DNA of 64,000 nucleotides, taken from Paenibacillus polymyxa M1. Its GTDB lineage: Bacteria > Bacillota > Bacilli > Paenibacillales > Paenibacillaceae. The stretch is from NCBI RefSeq assembly GCF_000237325.1, contig NC_017542.1, positions 937,501 through 1,001,500 on the forward strand. Reading direction: 5' to 3'. Of this stretch, positions 56,668 to 64,000 are shown in pieces. The translations under genes and the position numbers were made by a program. Under the pieces are notes generated by a model, which searched no databases, was not told the origin of the DNA, and was given only the letters and a program-made list of their open reading frames with translations. Numbering within the stretch: the first letter of the stretch is position 1; every line of letters starts with the position of its first letter.

Positions 56668-57174
56668 CTACTTTCTTGTGCGTTTGCGCGGACGTCTGCG
56701 CGGGGTAGTGGTACTTTTGCGCTGTGTCTTTTTCCGGCGTCGGCGTGGTGGTGTATATTCATCCAGTTCCTCAGTAATTGGTGTTGTCGTTTTTTTGCTT
56801 GCGTTTTTGTTGAATGCTGGGAGCGAGCCCATAATCAGTTTTGCCATCGGAGCAAATTGCTGCACGCTAGACATGATCTTTTGTACCTTGCCGACCGTAG
56901 CAACAATCCCGTCAATACCGCCCATACGGTCAATAATACCTTTAATATCGTTGAGATTACCAAGACCGCCAAGCAGCCCTCCTTTGGCTGGGGCGGGGTC
57001 TGGCGTGACCACGGCGGAATCTGTTATACTCGCTGGTGCCTCATAGGGCACCACGGCGGAGGAATCGACTTGCGGAACCTCGCTGTATGGATCGAGTCCA
57101 GGATAAGGAGTTGAACTATACGGATCGGAAATGGAACGCGTTTGCGCCCTCCGATGATAGTAATGTCCAGGCAT
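56668..57174 (-). CDS. YqfQ/VrrA-like protein
   Basis: A 168-residue protein with an N-terminal Tyr/Pro/Ser-rich stretch (MPGHYYHRRAQTRSISDPYS), a glycine/isoleucine segment (KGGLLGGLGNLNDIKGIIDR), and a very basic tail rich in Arg, Lys and Thr (RRRRKKTQRKSTTTPRRRPR). The middle, PMAKLIMGSLPAF, is the conserved YqfQ core. Relatives are found in spore formers, but their role is not known. AAAGGAATGTGATCTC precedes the ATG. It converges on corA with only six bases between the stops. Confidence 0.8.
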   Translation of the reverse strand: MPGHYYHRRAQTRSISDPYSSTPYPGLDPYSEVPQVDSSAVVPYEAPASITDSAVVTPDPAPAKGGLLGGLGNLNDIKGIIDRMGGIDGIVATVGKVQKIMSSVQQFAPMAKLIMGSLPAFNKNASKKTTTPITEELDEYTPPRRRRKKTQRKSTTTPRRRPRKRTRK

Positions 57175-57403
57175 GAGATCACATTCCTTTGCAGATTGAT
57201 ACTCTACTGTATGTTACAAACGCACAGTGGGTTTAGGCGCGTGTCCCGAAATTAGGTATAAAAGCGGATTTGGGCATTCGCACAGTATGTTTCTGTAGTC
57301 ATGTAATGTTGTTCTGTAATGCGTGAAACCGTTAATGCTTGAAAAACTGACTATTTGTCGAGTACAATGAGGAGAGATTGTAACCTTTGGGAGATGATAA
57401 TCT

Positions 57404-57694
57404 ATGCAGCTTAAAAAGCTTAATGATAAAAGTATTGATCAATTGTTTGAAGCTATTTTAACTCTTAAAAATTTGGAAGAGTGCTATGTATTTTTTGATG
57501 ATCTGTGCACAATTAATGAAATTCAATCCCTCTCCCAACGTCTGGAGGTTGCCCGTATGCTTGGCAAAGGCAGCACATATAATCAGATTGAAGCTGAGAC
57601 AGGCGCCAGTACAGCCACCATTTCACGTGTTAAGCGTTGTCTGAACTATGGGAATGACGGGTATAAAATGACTCTGGAACGTCTGGGTCGCTAA
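57404..57694 (+). CDS. YerC/YecD family TrpR-like protein
   Basis: A 96-residue DNA-binding protein of the TrpR fold. LYxxILTLKNLEECYVFFDD-like blocks, LCTINEIQSLSQRLEVARML and GASTATISRVKRCLNYGNDG are family hallmarks; the last is the HTH. Tryptophan binding is not known for this family. GGGAGATGATAATCT precedes the ATG. The stop overlaps the cbiX-like start (TAATG). Confidence 0.93.
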   Translation: MQLKKLNDKSIDQLFEAILTLKNLEECYVFFDDLCTINEIQSLSQRLEVARMLGKGSTYNQIEAETGASTATISRVKRCLNYGNDGYKMTLERLGR

Positions 57695-58482
57695 TGCGGA
57701 GCCCTGGGATACTAGTCATCAGCCATGGCTCTAGAGAGCCATATTGGGTGGAACAGGTGGATCAGGCAGTTGCAAAGCTTCAATTGCTGGAAGAAATGCC
57801 GGTAGAGGTTTCATTTTTGGAAACGGTTAAAGGAAGATTGATTCAAAATGGGATTGACCGTCTGGAAGCCTTGGGGGTAACAGATTTACTGGTTATTCCT
57901 TTGTTCGTGTCGTCAGGCAGTACGCATGTAGATGAAATTAGCTATGCGCTGGGAGTCAAAGCTGCGCCAGACAAAGAAACAGATTTGGAGCCGTTTCGAT
58001 TGAAGGCACGTGTGCATTTTGGTAGCCCATTGGATGACGGCGAAGATGTTGCCCGCATGGTGTGGGACAAGGTTCGCCCGTTGTCGGTCGATCCTGCGCG
58101 CGAGGTCATTTTACTCGTAGGACACGGCAGCGCGCACAACGGCTTTCTTCAGCGCTGGGAGCAAGGGATTTCCTCGTTGGCTCGTACGGTGCAAAACGTG
58201 AGTGGCATCATTACGGACCACGCTTTGCTAAATCCTGAGGGTGTGCATGACAAGGCGGCGTACTGGAATCAGGAGCGGGGGCATGATGTTATTGTGGCAC
58301 CGCTGTTTTTGAGTTCGGGATATTTTACAAGTCATATGATTCCTAAACGCTTACAGGGGCTGGATTACCGTTATTTAGGTGATCCTTTATTGCCGCATCC
58401 TTTGCTCACAAGCTGGATGGACAGACAGATTCGTGAACTGATGCAGAATATGCAGAAGCAAGCAAGGATCGATAATAAATAG
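57694..58482 (+). CDS. sirohydrochlorin chelatase-like protein (CbiX/SirB)
   Basis: A 262-residue protein made of two related halves, each a small chelatase domain. Metal-binding histidines occur in LVISHGSREPY and SSGSTHVDEI in the first half and LVGHGSAHNGF and SSGYFTSHMIP in the second. Relatives insert iron or cobalt into sirohydrochlorin. There are no other sirohaem or cobalamin genes nearby, so the substrate is uncertain. It starts within the yerC stop. Confidence 0.9.
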   Translation: MRSPGILVISHGSREPYWVEQVDQAVAKLQLLEEMPVEVSFLETVKGRLIQNGIDRLEALGVTDLLVIPLFVSSGSTHVDEISYALGVKAAPDKETDLEPFRLKARVHFGSPLDDGEDVARMVWDKVRPLSVDPAREVILLVGHGSAHNGFLQRWEQGISSLARTVQNVSGIITDHALLNPEGVHDKAAYWNQERGHDVIVAPLFLSSGYFTSHMIPKRLQGLDYRYLGDPLLPHPLLTSWMDRQIRELMQNMQKQARIDNK

Positions 58483-58537
58483 ACGGAATTCGGGCGCTAG
58501 TGTCTCAACCTGAAATTCCCTTATTTGGATAGTGACT

Positions 58538-58567
58538 GGCTTCTTTTATTGTAAAAGAGGCCTTTTT
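58538..58567 (+). terminator. terminator after cbiX-like gene
   Basis: GGCTTCTTTTA-ttg-TAAAAGAGGCC, a near-perfect stem with a 3-base loop, followed by five T. Confidence 0.9.
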
Positions 58568-58654
58568 CCAGTATGATGATATTTTGTACAGACTGAATGT
58601 GATGAACTGCGATGTGAATATAAATATCATTAAATATACGGGTGGCGTAACGGA

Positions 58655-59536
58655 ATGAAAAGAGCTAGATTAATCTACAACCCGACCTCTGGGCGTGAGG
58701 AAATGAAGCGTCGCCTTGCGGATGTCTTGCAGCGCCTGGATGAAGGTGGTATTGAGGCCTCTTGCCATGCAACTACAGGGGAAGGGGACGCAACGCGTGC
58801 CGCAACAGAGGCCGTTGAGCGTGGCTATGATATGATTATTGCCGCTGGTGGCGATGGTACATTGTATGAGGTCATTAACGGGATGGCTGAAAGGGAAAAC
58901 CGCCCGCCTCTGGGTGTGTTTCCTCTAGGAACGACGAATGATTTTGCCAGAGCACTGGGCATTCCCAGGCATTGGGAGGATTATTGTGACCTCGTTATTC
59001 GTCAAAATCCGAAGCCGTTGGATATCGGAAAAGCCAATGACCGCTACTTTATCAACATCGCAGGCGGTGGAACTTTAACCGAGCTTACATATGAAGTTCC
59101 AAGCAAGCTCAAAACGATGATTGGCCAATTGGCCTATTATTTTAAAGGTATGGAGAAGATGGTCAGCCTTGCTCCACAGGAGCTGATCATCAAGGCATCG
59201 GGTCAGGAAGTGATCCACGACGAATTTATGCTTTTCCTAATCGCAAATACAAATTCGGTCGGCGGGTTTGAAAAGCTTGCTCCTGGGGCGACAATAGATG
59301 ATGGACTGCTCGATGTCATCGCTGTGCGCAAATGCAATCTGGCGGAAATGATCCGCTTGGTTACACTTGCGCTGCGCGGAGAGCATATGCAGGACAAGAA
59401 AATCGTTTATTTCAGAACAGATTACATGGAAGTGACCTCACCTGGCTATGTTCAGCTTAATCTGGATGGCGAATTAGGAGGCACCTTGCCAGCGACCTTC
59501 CGAAATTTACCGCATCATTTGAATGTGTTCCGGTGA
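58655..59536 (+). CDS. dgkB: diacylglycerol kinase
   Basis: A soluble lipid kinase of 293 residues that returns diacylglycerol from lipoteichoic acid synthesis to phosphatidic acid. The ATP motif is AAGGDGTLYEVINGM and a second conserved block is PLGTTNDFARALGIP. YNPTSGREEMKRRLADVL at the N-terminus is typical. It lies 220 bases before rlmCD, the same order as dgkB-yefA in B. subtilis. The 58568-58654 leader shows only AT-rich sequence and a GGGTGGCG ribosome site of modest quality. Confidence 0.94.
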   Translation: MKRARLIYNPTSGREEMKRRLADVLQRLDEGGIEASCHATTGEGDATRAATEAVERGYDMIIAAGGDGTLYEVINGMAERENRPPLGVFPLGTTNDFARALGIPRHWEDYCDLVIRQNPKPLDIGKANDRYFINIAGGGTLTELTYEVPSKLKTMIGQLAYYFKGMEKMVSLAPQELIIKASGQEVIHDEFMLFLIANTNSVGGFEKLAPGATIDDGLLDVIAVRKCNLAEMIRLVTLALRGEHMQDKKIVYFRTDYMEVTSPGYVQLNLDGELGGTLPATFRNLPHHLNVFR

Positions 59537-59635
59537 GGAAATCAACGGAAATAGTTCTGTTTTTGTTGATTTGAGCAGTTCGATATACAGAGCGTAGAGA
59601 AGATCGTTGTTTTTTGTAGGAAACATATCGGTCCT

Positions 59636-59666
59636 TGCCGTTCTCCGTGGGGAGTAACGGCATTTT
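59636..59666 (+). terminator. dgkB terminator
   Basis: TGCCGTTCTCC pairs with GGAGTAACGGCA (one bulge), followed by four T. A second weaker hairpin (AAATCAAC/GTTGATTT) lies just after the stop at about 59541-59571. Confidence 0.75.
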
Positions 59667-59759
59667 CGAGTTGATGTTAAACGTCGTCTAGATGACGATT
59701 TGAATGATATGGCTGATTGAAGATAAGTGAGAAAAGAAGAACAGAAAGAAGTGACAACC

Positions 59760-61517
59760 ATGACAAATAACCGTAGCGGACGTGGAAAAAGCCGCCGGAA
59801 TACAGCAACAGCAACTCCAGTTCCAGGAAAGCAGCACAACAAGACCATGCAGGCGAAAAAAGACAGAGAACTGGAACAGTCACCAGTTGGAGCTGGGAAT
59901 AGAATGCTTCGGGCTGGAACCGAAAATAAAAATGGAAATACGGACGATTTTCCTCGGAAAAAAGGGGAGAATGAACGAAAACCTCGTCGTTTTTCCAAAA
60001 ATGAACGGAGTAACGACGGACGGAGTCAGGAAGCTTCCAATCGTAAACGGTCTAGTGCAGAGCGTAGCGATCTGCCTGTGCAAAAGAACGATGAGGCCGT
60101 GATAGACATCATCGGCATGAACCATGATGGCGAGGGTGTAGGGCGTGTCGAAGGGTTTACGCTGTTTGTTCCAGGCGCGTTACCGGGTGAAAAGGTACGG
60201 GTCAAGGTGCTGAAAACGAAAAAGCAGTACGGCTATGCCAAGCTGCTGGATATTGCGCAGGCTAGCCCCGACCGAATTGCAGCTCCGTGTGCCATCTATG
60301 ATCAATGCGGCGGTTGTCAGCTCCAGCATATGAGCTACGAAGCGCAGCTGGGCTGGAAGCGGCAACATGTGGTGGATGTGCTGGAGCGTATAGGAAAGCT
60401 GAGTGTGACTACGGAGTCCAGTGAGCGTACTGCAGAGGTTTTGGCTGACTCTGCGGATGGAAATGCAGACCACATGTCGCGTGTACAAGGCGTAGTTGTG
60501 CATCCTACACTCGGTATGAGTGAGCCGTGGCGGTACCGCAACAAAGCACAGGTGCCGATTGGTGTCGCCGAGGGCGGGCTTGTCGGCGGTTTCTACGCAC
60601 GTGGCAGCCATCGCATTGTGGATATGAACACCTGTCTCATTCAGGACGAGCGCAATGACGAAGTGGTTGCACGTGTCAAAGAGATTGGCCGAATGCTGGG
60701 CATCAGTGCATATAATGAAGAAACCGGACGCGGACTGTTGCGCCATGTCGTGGTGAAGACCGCTTTTCGCACAGGTGAAATGATGCTGGTGCTCGTCACG
60801 AATGGACGAGATATTCCGCACGCAGATGCGTGGATCGGCAGTATTCGTGAGCATATCCCACACGTGGCAAGTATATGCCAGAACGTGAATACGAAGCGAA
60901 CGAACGTTATTTTTGGCGACGAGACTCGTGTACTGTGGGGGCGTGACGTGATCTACGATTACATTGGAAACGTCCAGTTTGCAATTTCCGCACGATCCTT
61001 TTATCAGGTGAATCCCGTACAAACGGAAGTACTGTATAGTAAAACCGTTGAGTATGCTGGACTCACGGGCAAAGAAACGGTTATTGATGCGTATTGCGGC
61101 ATCGGTACGATTTCTCTGTTCCTCGCTCAGCATGCGGACCAGGTGTATGGGGTCGAGATCGTCAAAGAAGCCATCGACGATGCACGGAGTAATGCGCTAT
61201 TGAATGAAATGCGTAATGTGAAGTTTGAGGTAGGCGCATCCGAAGATGTCATTCCTGCATGGAAAGAACAAGGCATCACCGCCGACGTTATCGTCGTCGA
61301 TCCACCCCGCAAGGGCTGTGATCCACGCCTGCTCGACACCATTCTGGAGATGAAGCCAGAACGCGTGGTGTATGTATCCTGTAACCCAAGCACACTGGCG
61401 CGGGATTTAAGGATACTGGAGGATGGCGGGTACAGTACAGTGGAAGTACAGCCTGTAGATATGTTCCCGCATACGGTTCATGTGGAAAGTGTTGCTCTGT
61501 TGGTCAGAAAAGACTAA
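59760..61517 (+). CDS. rlmCD: 23S rRNA (uracil-5-)-methyltransferase RlmCD
   Basis: A TrmA-family methyltransferase of 585 residues that by homology to B. subtilis YefA makes m5U747 and m5U1939. After a basic tail (residues 1-120) comes a TRAM domain ([20 protein letters not shown]), the [4Fe-4S] cysteines in [15 protein letters not shown] and NTCLIQDE, the SAM site in [13 protein letters not shown], and the catalytic Cys in [14 protein letters not shown] after [15 protein letters not shown] set the start to ATG 59760. The first 120 residues are rich in Arg, Lys, Asn and Gln and look unstructured; relatives usually lack so long a tail. Confidence 0.94.
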   Translation: MTNNRSGRGKSRRNTATATPVPGKQHNKTMQAKKDRELEQSPVGAGNRMLRAGTENKNGNTDDFPRKKGENERKPRRFSKNERSNDGRSQEASNRKRSSAERSDLPVQKNDEAVIDIIGMNHDGEGVGRVEGFTLFVPGALPGEKVRVKVLKTKKQYGYAKLLDIAQASPDRIAAPCAIYDQCGGCQLQHMSYEAQLGWKRQHVVDVLERIGKLSVTTESSERTAEVLADSADGNADHMSRVQGVVVHPTLGMSEPWRYRNKAQVPIGVAEGGLVGGFYARGSHRIVDMNTCLIQDERNDEVVARVKEIGRMLGISAYNEETGRGLLRHVVVKTAFRTGEMMLVLVTNGRDIPHADAWIGSIREHIPHVASICQNVNTKRTNVIFGDETRVLWGRDVIYDYIGNVQFAISARSFYQVNPVQTEVLYSKTVEYAGLTGKETVIDAYCGIGTISLFLAQHADQVYGVEIVKEAIDDARSNALLNEMRNVKFEVGASEDVIPAWKEQGITADVIVVDPPRKGCDPRLLDTILEMKPERVVYVSCNPSTLARDLRILEDGGYSTVEVQPVDMFPHTVHVESVALLVRKD

Positions 61518-61536
61518 TAGTTGAGGTGTATTGGCG

Positions 61537-61734
61537 TTTGAAAAAGGTAAAAATCAAAACAAACTTACTGATAAAAACATCAATAAGATTATCGAAACGT
61601 ACCGAAATCGTGTAGATGTTGATAAATATGCTCACGTGGCATCACTTTAAGAAATAGAGCAAGATAAACAAGAAATCGCTGAACTTGAAGCCAAAATCAA
61701 TGGACAGCTGAAAATTTTGGGTATTCATGTGTAG
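61537..61734 (+). pseudogene. remnant of a type I restriction methylase gene (hsdM)
   Basis: One frame reads FEKGKNQNKLTDKNINKIIE, TYRNRVDVDKYAHVASL, a stop, then EIEQDKQEIAELEAKINGQL and KILGIHV. This is the C-terminus of HsdM (the G-K-N-Q-N-x-L-T and Y-A-H-V-A-S-x motifs), with about 30 residues missing between the halves and an in-frame TAA at 61648-61650. No hsdS or hsdR is present. It lies 20 bases after rlmCD, so a restriction locus once sat here and was lost by deletion. Confidence 0.8.
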
Positions 61735-61743
61735 AATTTGACG

Positions 61744-61781
61744 AAAAGGGTCAAGGATATTATTCCTCGGCTCTTTTTTTA
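61744..61781 (+). terminator. terminator after hsdM remnant
   Basis: AAGGGTCAAGGA pairs with TTCCTCGGCTCTT allowing wobble pairs, followed by seven T. Confidence 0.65.
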
Positions 61782-61821
61782 AACCATTCGCATGGGAATG
61801 GCGTAGGCTGGGGGAAGTTAT

Positions 61822-61863
61822 GCCGTACAGTATTTCTATGAACTGCGGCGCAGTACGTTATAG
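61822..61863 (+). pseudogene. tail remnant of an SF0329-like gene
   Basis: GCC to TAG reads AVQYFYELRRSTL and stop. The intact gene at 63137-63706 ends IVQYFYELRRSTL and stop. Over the last ~36 bases about nine in ten positions agree. Only the last 13 codons survive here. The rest of 61864-62093 holds a weak G-rich hairpin with a T run (about 61873-61897) and AT-rich leader sequence. Confidence 0.65.
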
Positions 61864-62093
61864 AAGATGGCAGGGAGGGGCGGCGCTCTTCCTTTTTTTG
61901 CGAGCTTTTGGGGAGTATGCTCTTCTATTGAGTATGATATACTCATTTAGATGTCTATGCTTAACATATACTGCTGTTTGAACTACGTTGCTTAAACATG
62001 TTATATGTGAAGAAGAAGCAAGGACATGAACAGGTTAGCTTTACCATTTTGGGACCAAAGATTTGTCCTGGTAATTATAGAGGAGTTTTTGAT

Positions 62094-63083
62094 ATGATGA
62101 ATAATTTTTGGCGTGAGTTGCCACGACCTTTTTTTATACTGGCACCGATGGAAGATGTGACGGATGTTGTGTTTCGCCATGTCGTAAGTGAAGCAGCCAG
62201 ACCGGATGTGTTTTTTACGGAGTTTGCGAATACAGAGAGTTATTGTCACCCGGAGGGGAACAAAAGTGTACGCGGGCGTTTGACTTTTACAGAGGATGAA
62301 CAGCCTATGGTGGCCCATATCTGGGGAGATAAGCCGGAATATTTCCGTGAAATGAGCATTGGTATGGCGAAAGAAGGCTTCAAAGGCATCGATATTAATA
62401 TGGGTTGCCCCGTAGCGAATGTAGCCGAGAATGGGAAGGGAAGCGGTCTGATCTGCCGTCCCGAAATCGCAGCGGATATCATTCAGGCCGCCAAAGCCGG
62501 GGGACTGCCCGTCAGTGTAAAAACAAGGCTCGGTTTCACTGCCGTAGACGAATGGCGCGACTGGTTGACCCATATTTTGAAACAAGACATTGTGAATTTG
62601 TCCATTCATCTGCGGACAAGAGAGGAAATGAGCAAAGTAGACGCTCACTGGGAACTGATTCCGGAGATTAAGAAACTTCGTGATGAGGTGGCACCAGATA
62701 CACTGCTGACCATTAACGGAGATATTCCGGACCGTCAGACTGGCTTGAAGCTCGCTGAGCAATATGGAGTGGATGGCATTATGATTGGGCGTGGTATTTT
62801 CCAGAATCCATTTGCGTTTGAGAAGGAGCCGAAGGAACACAGCAGTGAAGAATTGCTTGAACTGCTGCGGCTTCATCTAGATCTCCATGATCATTATTCA
62901 GCACAGGAGCCACGTTCGTTTAGCCCTCTCGCCCGCTTCTTCAAAATATATGTCCGTGGATTCCGAGGGGCAAGTGAACTCAGAAACAGCTTAATGAACG
63001 CCAAATCAACAAGTGAAGTGCGTACATTGCTTGATGAGTTTGGAAGCAAGGATCATGATGAGGTAGAGGAACGAGGAAATTAA
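62094..63083 (+). CDS. tRNA-dihydrouridine synthase
   Basis: A flavin enzyme of 329 residues that reduces uridines in tRNA loops. The FMN-binding N-terminus is [20 protein letters not shown], the catalytic Cys is in [20 protein letters not shown], and [20 protein letters not shown] is the phosphate site. It is nearer to the DusB/Dus-like group; the target positions are unknown. I chose ATG 62094, eight bases after AGAGGAG; the upstream extension of 32 codons looks non-coding. Confidence 0.93.
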   Translation: MMNNFWRELPRPFFILAPMEDVTDVVFRHVVSEAARPDVFFTEFANTESYCHPEGNKSVRGRLTFTEDEQPMVAHIWGDKPEYFREMSIGMAKEGFKGIDINMGCPVANVAENGKGSGLICRPEIAADIIQAAKAGGLPVSVKTRLGFTAVDEWRDWLTHILKQDIVNLSIHLRTREEMSKVDAHWELIPEIKKLRDEVAPDTLLTINGDIPDRQTGLKLAEQYGVDGIMIGRGIFQNPFAFEKEPKEHSSEELLELLRLHLDLHDHYSAQEPRSFSPLARFFKIYVRGFRGASELRNSLMNAKSTSEVRTLLDEFGSKDHDEVEERGN

Positions 63084-63136
63084 ATTGCCAAGTTAGGGAC
63101 GGGCTGTTAGCAGGCATTGAAAACATAGGAGGATAT

Positions 63137-63706
63137 ATGTCCTGGAGTAAATTGAAGCAACAACTGGAGAGCTTCCTCTCTCCTGCGTTAGACGGAAGGG
63201 TCGAATACCGATCTACCAGTTACCGTTATTTTCCTGATAAATCTGGAACTTGTTATATAACTGTAGATAAGAAGAACATACTCAATATGAACGATATCAC
63301 TAGTCCAATCAAGTGGTATCAGACGGAGTTGGAAATCAAAAATGATCCAGATATCCAAGTTCCTATCAGCAATGAAGAAATTGAAGCGATCAGAAAAGAT
63401 ACTAATGGGAATGTTCCGGAGGATCGTCTACAAGTAATAGCAAGAGGTAGAAAAATATCAGAGCATGCAAAGGAGCTTTTGTCAGCACAGGCCTTATTAA
63501 GCAAGTCTAATTTTAATGTTGTAGCTAATAAATTTTTAACTACTTCTATAGAGGACAGCTTAGAGAGTAATGACATCTTATTGAATATTCTAGCTTTAGT
63601 GGACAGACGAGTAGGAAAAAAGCGAATTTTAAACATGTCTGAGAAGATGAAGTTAAAGCATCCGATTGTGCAGTATTTTTATGAGTTACGGCGCAGTACG
63701 TTATGA
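63137..63706 (+). CDS. SF0329-like conserved protein of unknown function
   Basis: A 189-residue soluble protein beginning MSWSKLKQQLESFLSPALDG and ending VQYFYELRRSTL. RVEYRSTSYRYFPDKSGTCY and VDRRVGKKRILNMSEKMKLK are its strongest blocks. I recall proteins with this N-terminus named SF0329 family, without known function; this is from memory. GGAGGATATATG precedes the ATG. A tail duplicate lies at 61822-61863, on the other side of the dus gene. Confidence 0.8.
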   Translation: MSWSKLKQQLESFLSPALDGRVEYRSTSYRYFPDKSGTCYITVDKKNILNMNDITSPIKWYQTELEIKNDPDIQVPISNEEIEAIRKDTNGNVPEDRLQVIARGRKISEHAKELLSAQALLSKSNFNVVANKFLTTSIEDSLESNDILLNILALVDRRVGKKRILNMSEKMKLKHPIVQYFYELRRSTL

Positions 63707-63771
63707 AAAAAATAACTTTCATTAATGGGGACACTTCGTGTCAGGGTTGTTCTTACTGAAAACATGAATGA

Positions 63772-64000
63772 AGACTTGAAAGAAATCGGGGAAAAGTGGA
63801 GTGGAAAACAGGGCGAACCGGCTTCCATTATCATGTCTTTTCCCTGTTTTTTATATCGGGCTATACTGCATCGATTCCTACTTTGCAGGCTGGGTATCCC
63901 ATTGCGAAATTGGATACGAGCCTAACGAAGGTGAATGAAACGGTTAAGGGAAATTCGCGGCTTGTGTACGACTCCATGCTGAAGGGGCTGCGTCAGGCTG
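63772..64000 (+). other. unassigned end of window with partial open frame
   Basis: After the SF0329-like gene there is a terminator-like hairpin (AAAACAGGG with CCCTGTTTT, about 63805-63851, then T). A frame stays open from 63772 to the edge and reads IPTLQAGYPIAKLDTSLTKV then NETVKGNSRLVYDSMLKGLR in its last part. No good start or ribosome site is visible, and I do not recognise it. It may be the remains of a gene or the start of one that continues beyond the window. Confidence 0.3.

Overview
The window looks like chromosomal DNA of an endospore-forming Bacillota, most likely Paenibacillus (the P. polymyxa group is my guess from gene content; no search was run). Supporting signs are strong AGGAGG-type ribosome sites, a Tlp-like spore protein, a secreted GH43 arabinanase, lipoproteins with Bacillus-type lipoboxes, and operators matching Bacillus FapR, PurR, Fur, CcpA and Rex/Fnr sites.

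Layout. 1-1290: 3' end of a 23S rRNA, a 5S rRNA and a terminator. 1390-7900: fabH behind a FapR-like operator, topB, a secreted asparaginase (minus strand) and several small genes. 8000-22925: the complete de novo purine operon purEKBCSQLFMNHD, in Bacillus subtilis order. It is controlled by a PurBox pair and a guanine riboswitch whose antiterminator pairing is a perfect 10 bp. Two ~0.6 kb non-coding blocks interrupt the operon, before purC and before purM; they are related to each other and packed with hairpins. 22929-26671: a TetR regulator, a polar amino acid ABC transporter and an OsmC protein. 26764-32326 (minus): a Fur-box-controlled ferric-citrate-type importer without an ATPase, next to a CitS/CitT-like two-component system. 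32488-35880: a monooxygenase, an aldo/keto reductase, an sdpRI-like autorepressor/immunity pair with a 13-bp palindromic operator, an MhqD-like hydrolase and tlp. 36013-41949: a sugar ABC importer without ATPase, ilvA and an arabinanase, with cre-like sites at both ends. 41988-45312: a second Fur-box-controlled siderophore importer, also without ATPase. 45356-52725: assorted genes including DoxX with a Rex/Fnr-like palindrome, a YerB-like lipoprotein and a DUF47/Pit phosphate pair. 52967-55136: a fused glutamine-type binding protein/permease and its ATPase. 55137-55594: a third copy of the structured repeat and a GNAT gene remnant. 55702-63706: CorA, a YqfQ-like protein, YerC, CbiX, DgkB, RlmCD, remnants of a type I restriction gene and of a second gene, a tRNA-dihydrouridine synthase and an intact copy of that second gene.

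The most unusual signal is the structured repeat family at 11404-11967, 17577-18195 and 55137-55335. The helices keep their pairing while their sequences change, including a C/G to T/A double change in an inner stem. The conserved sequence lies mainly in loops and junctions. This argues for a selected structure, RNA or palindromic DNA, that I do not recognise as a named family. The order purD ... yerB ... yerC ... dgkB, rlmCD resembles B. subtilis, and the restriction remnant lies directly after rlmCD.
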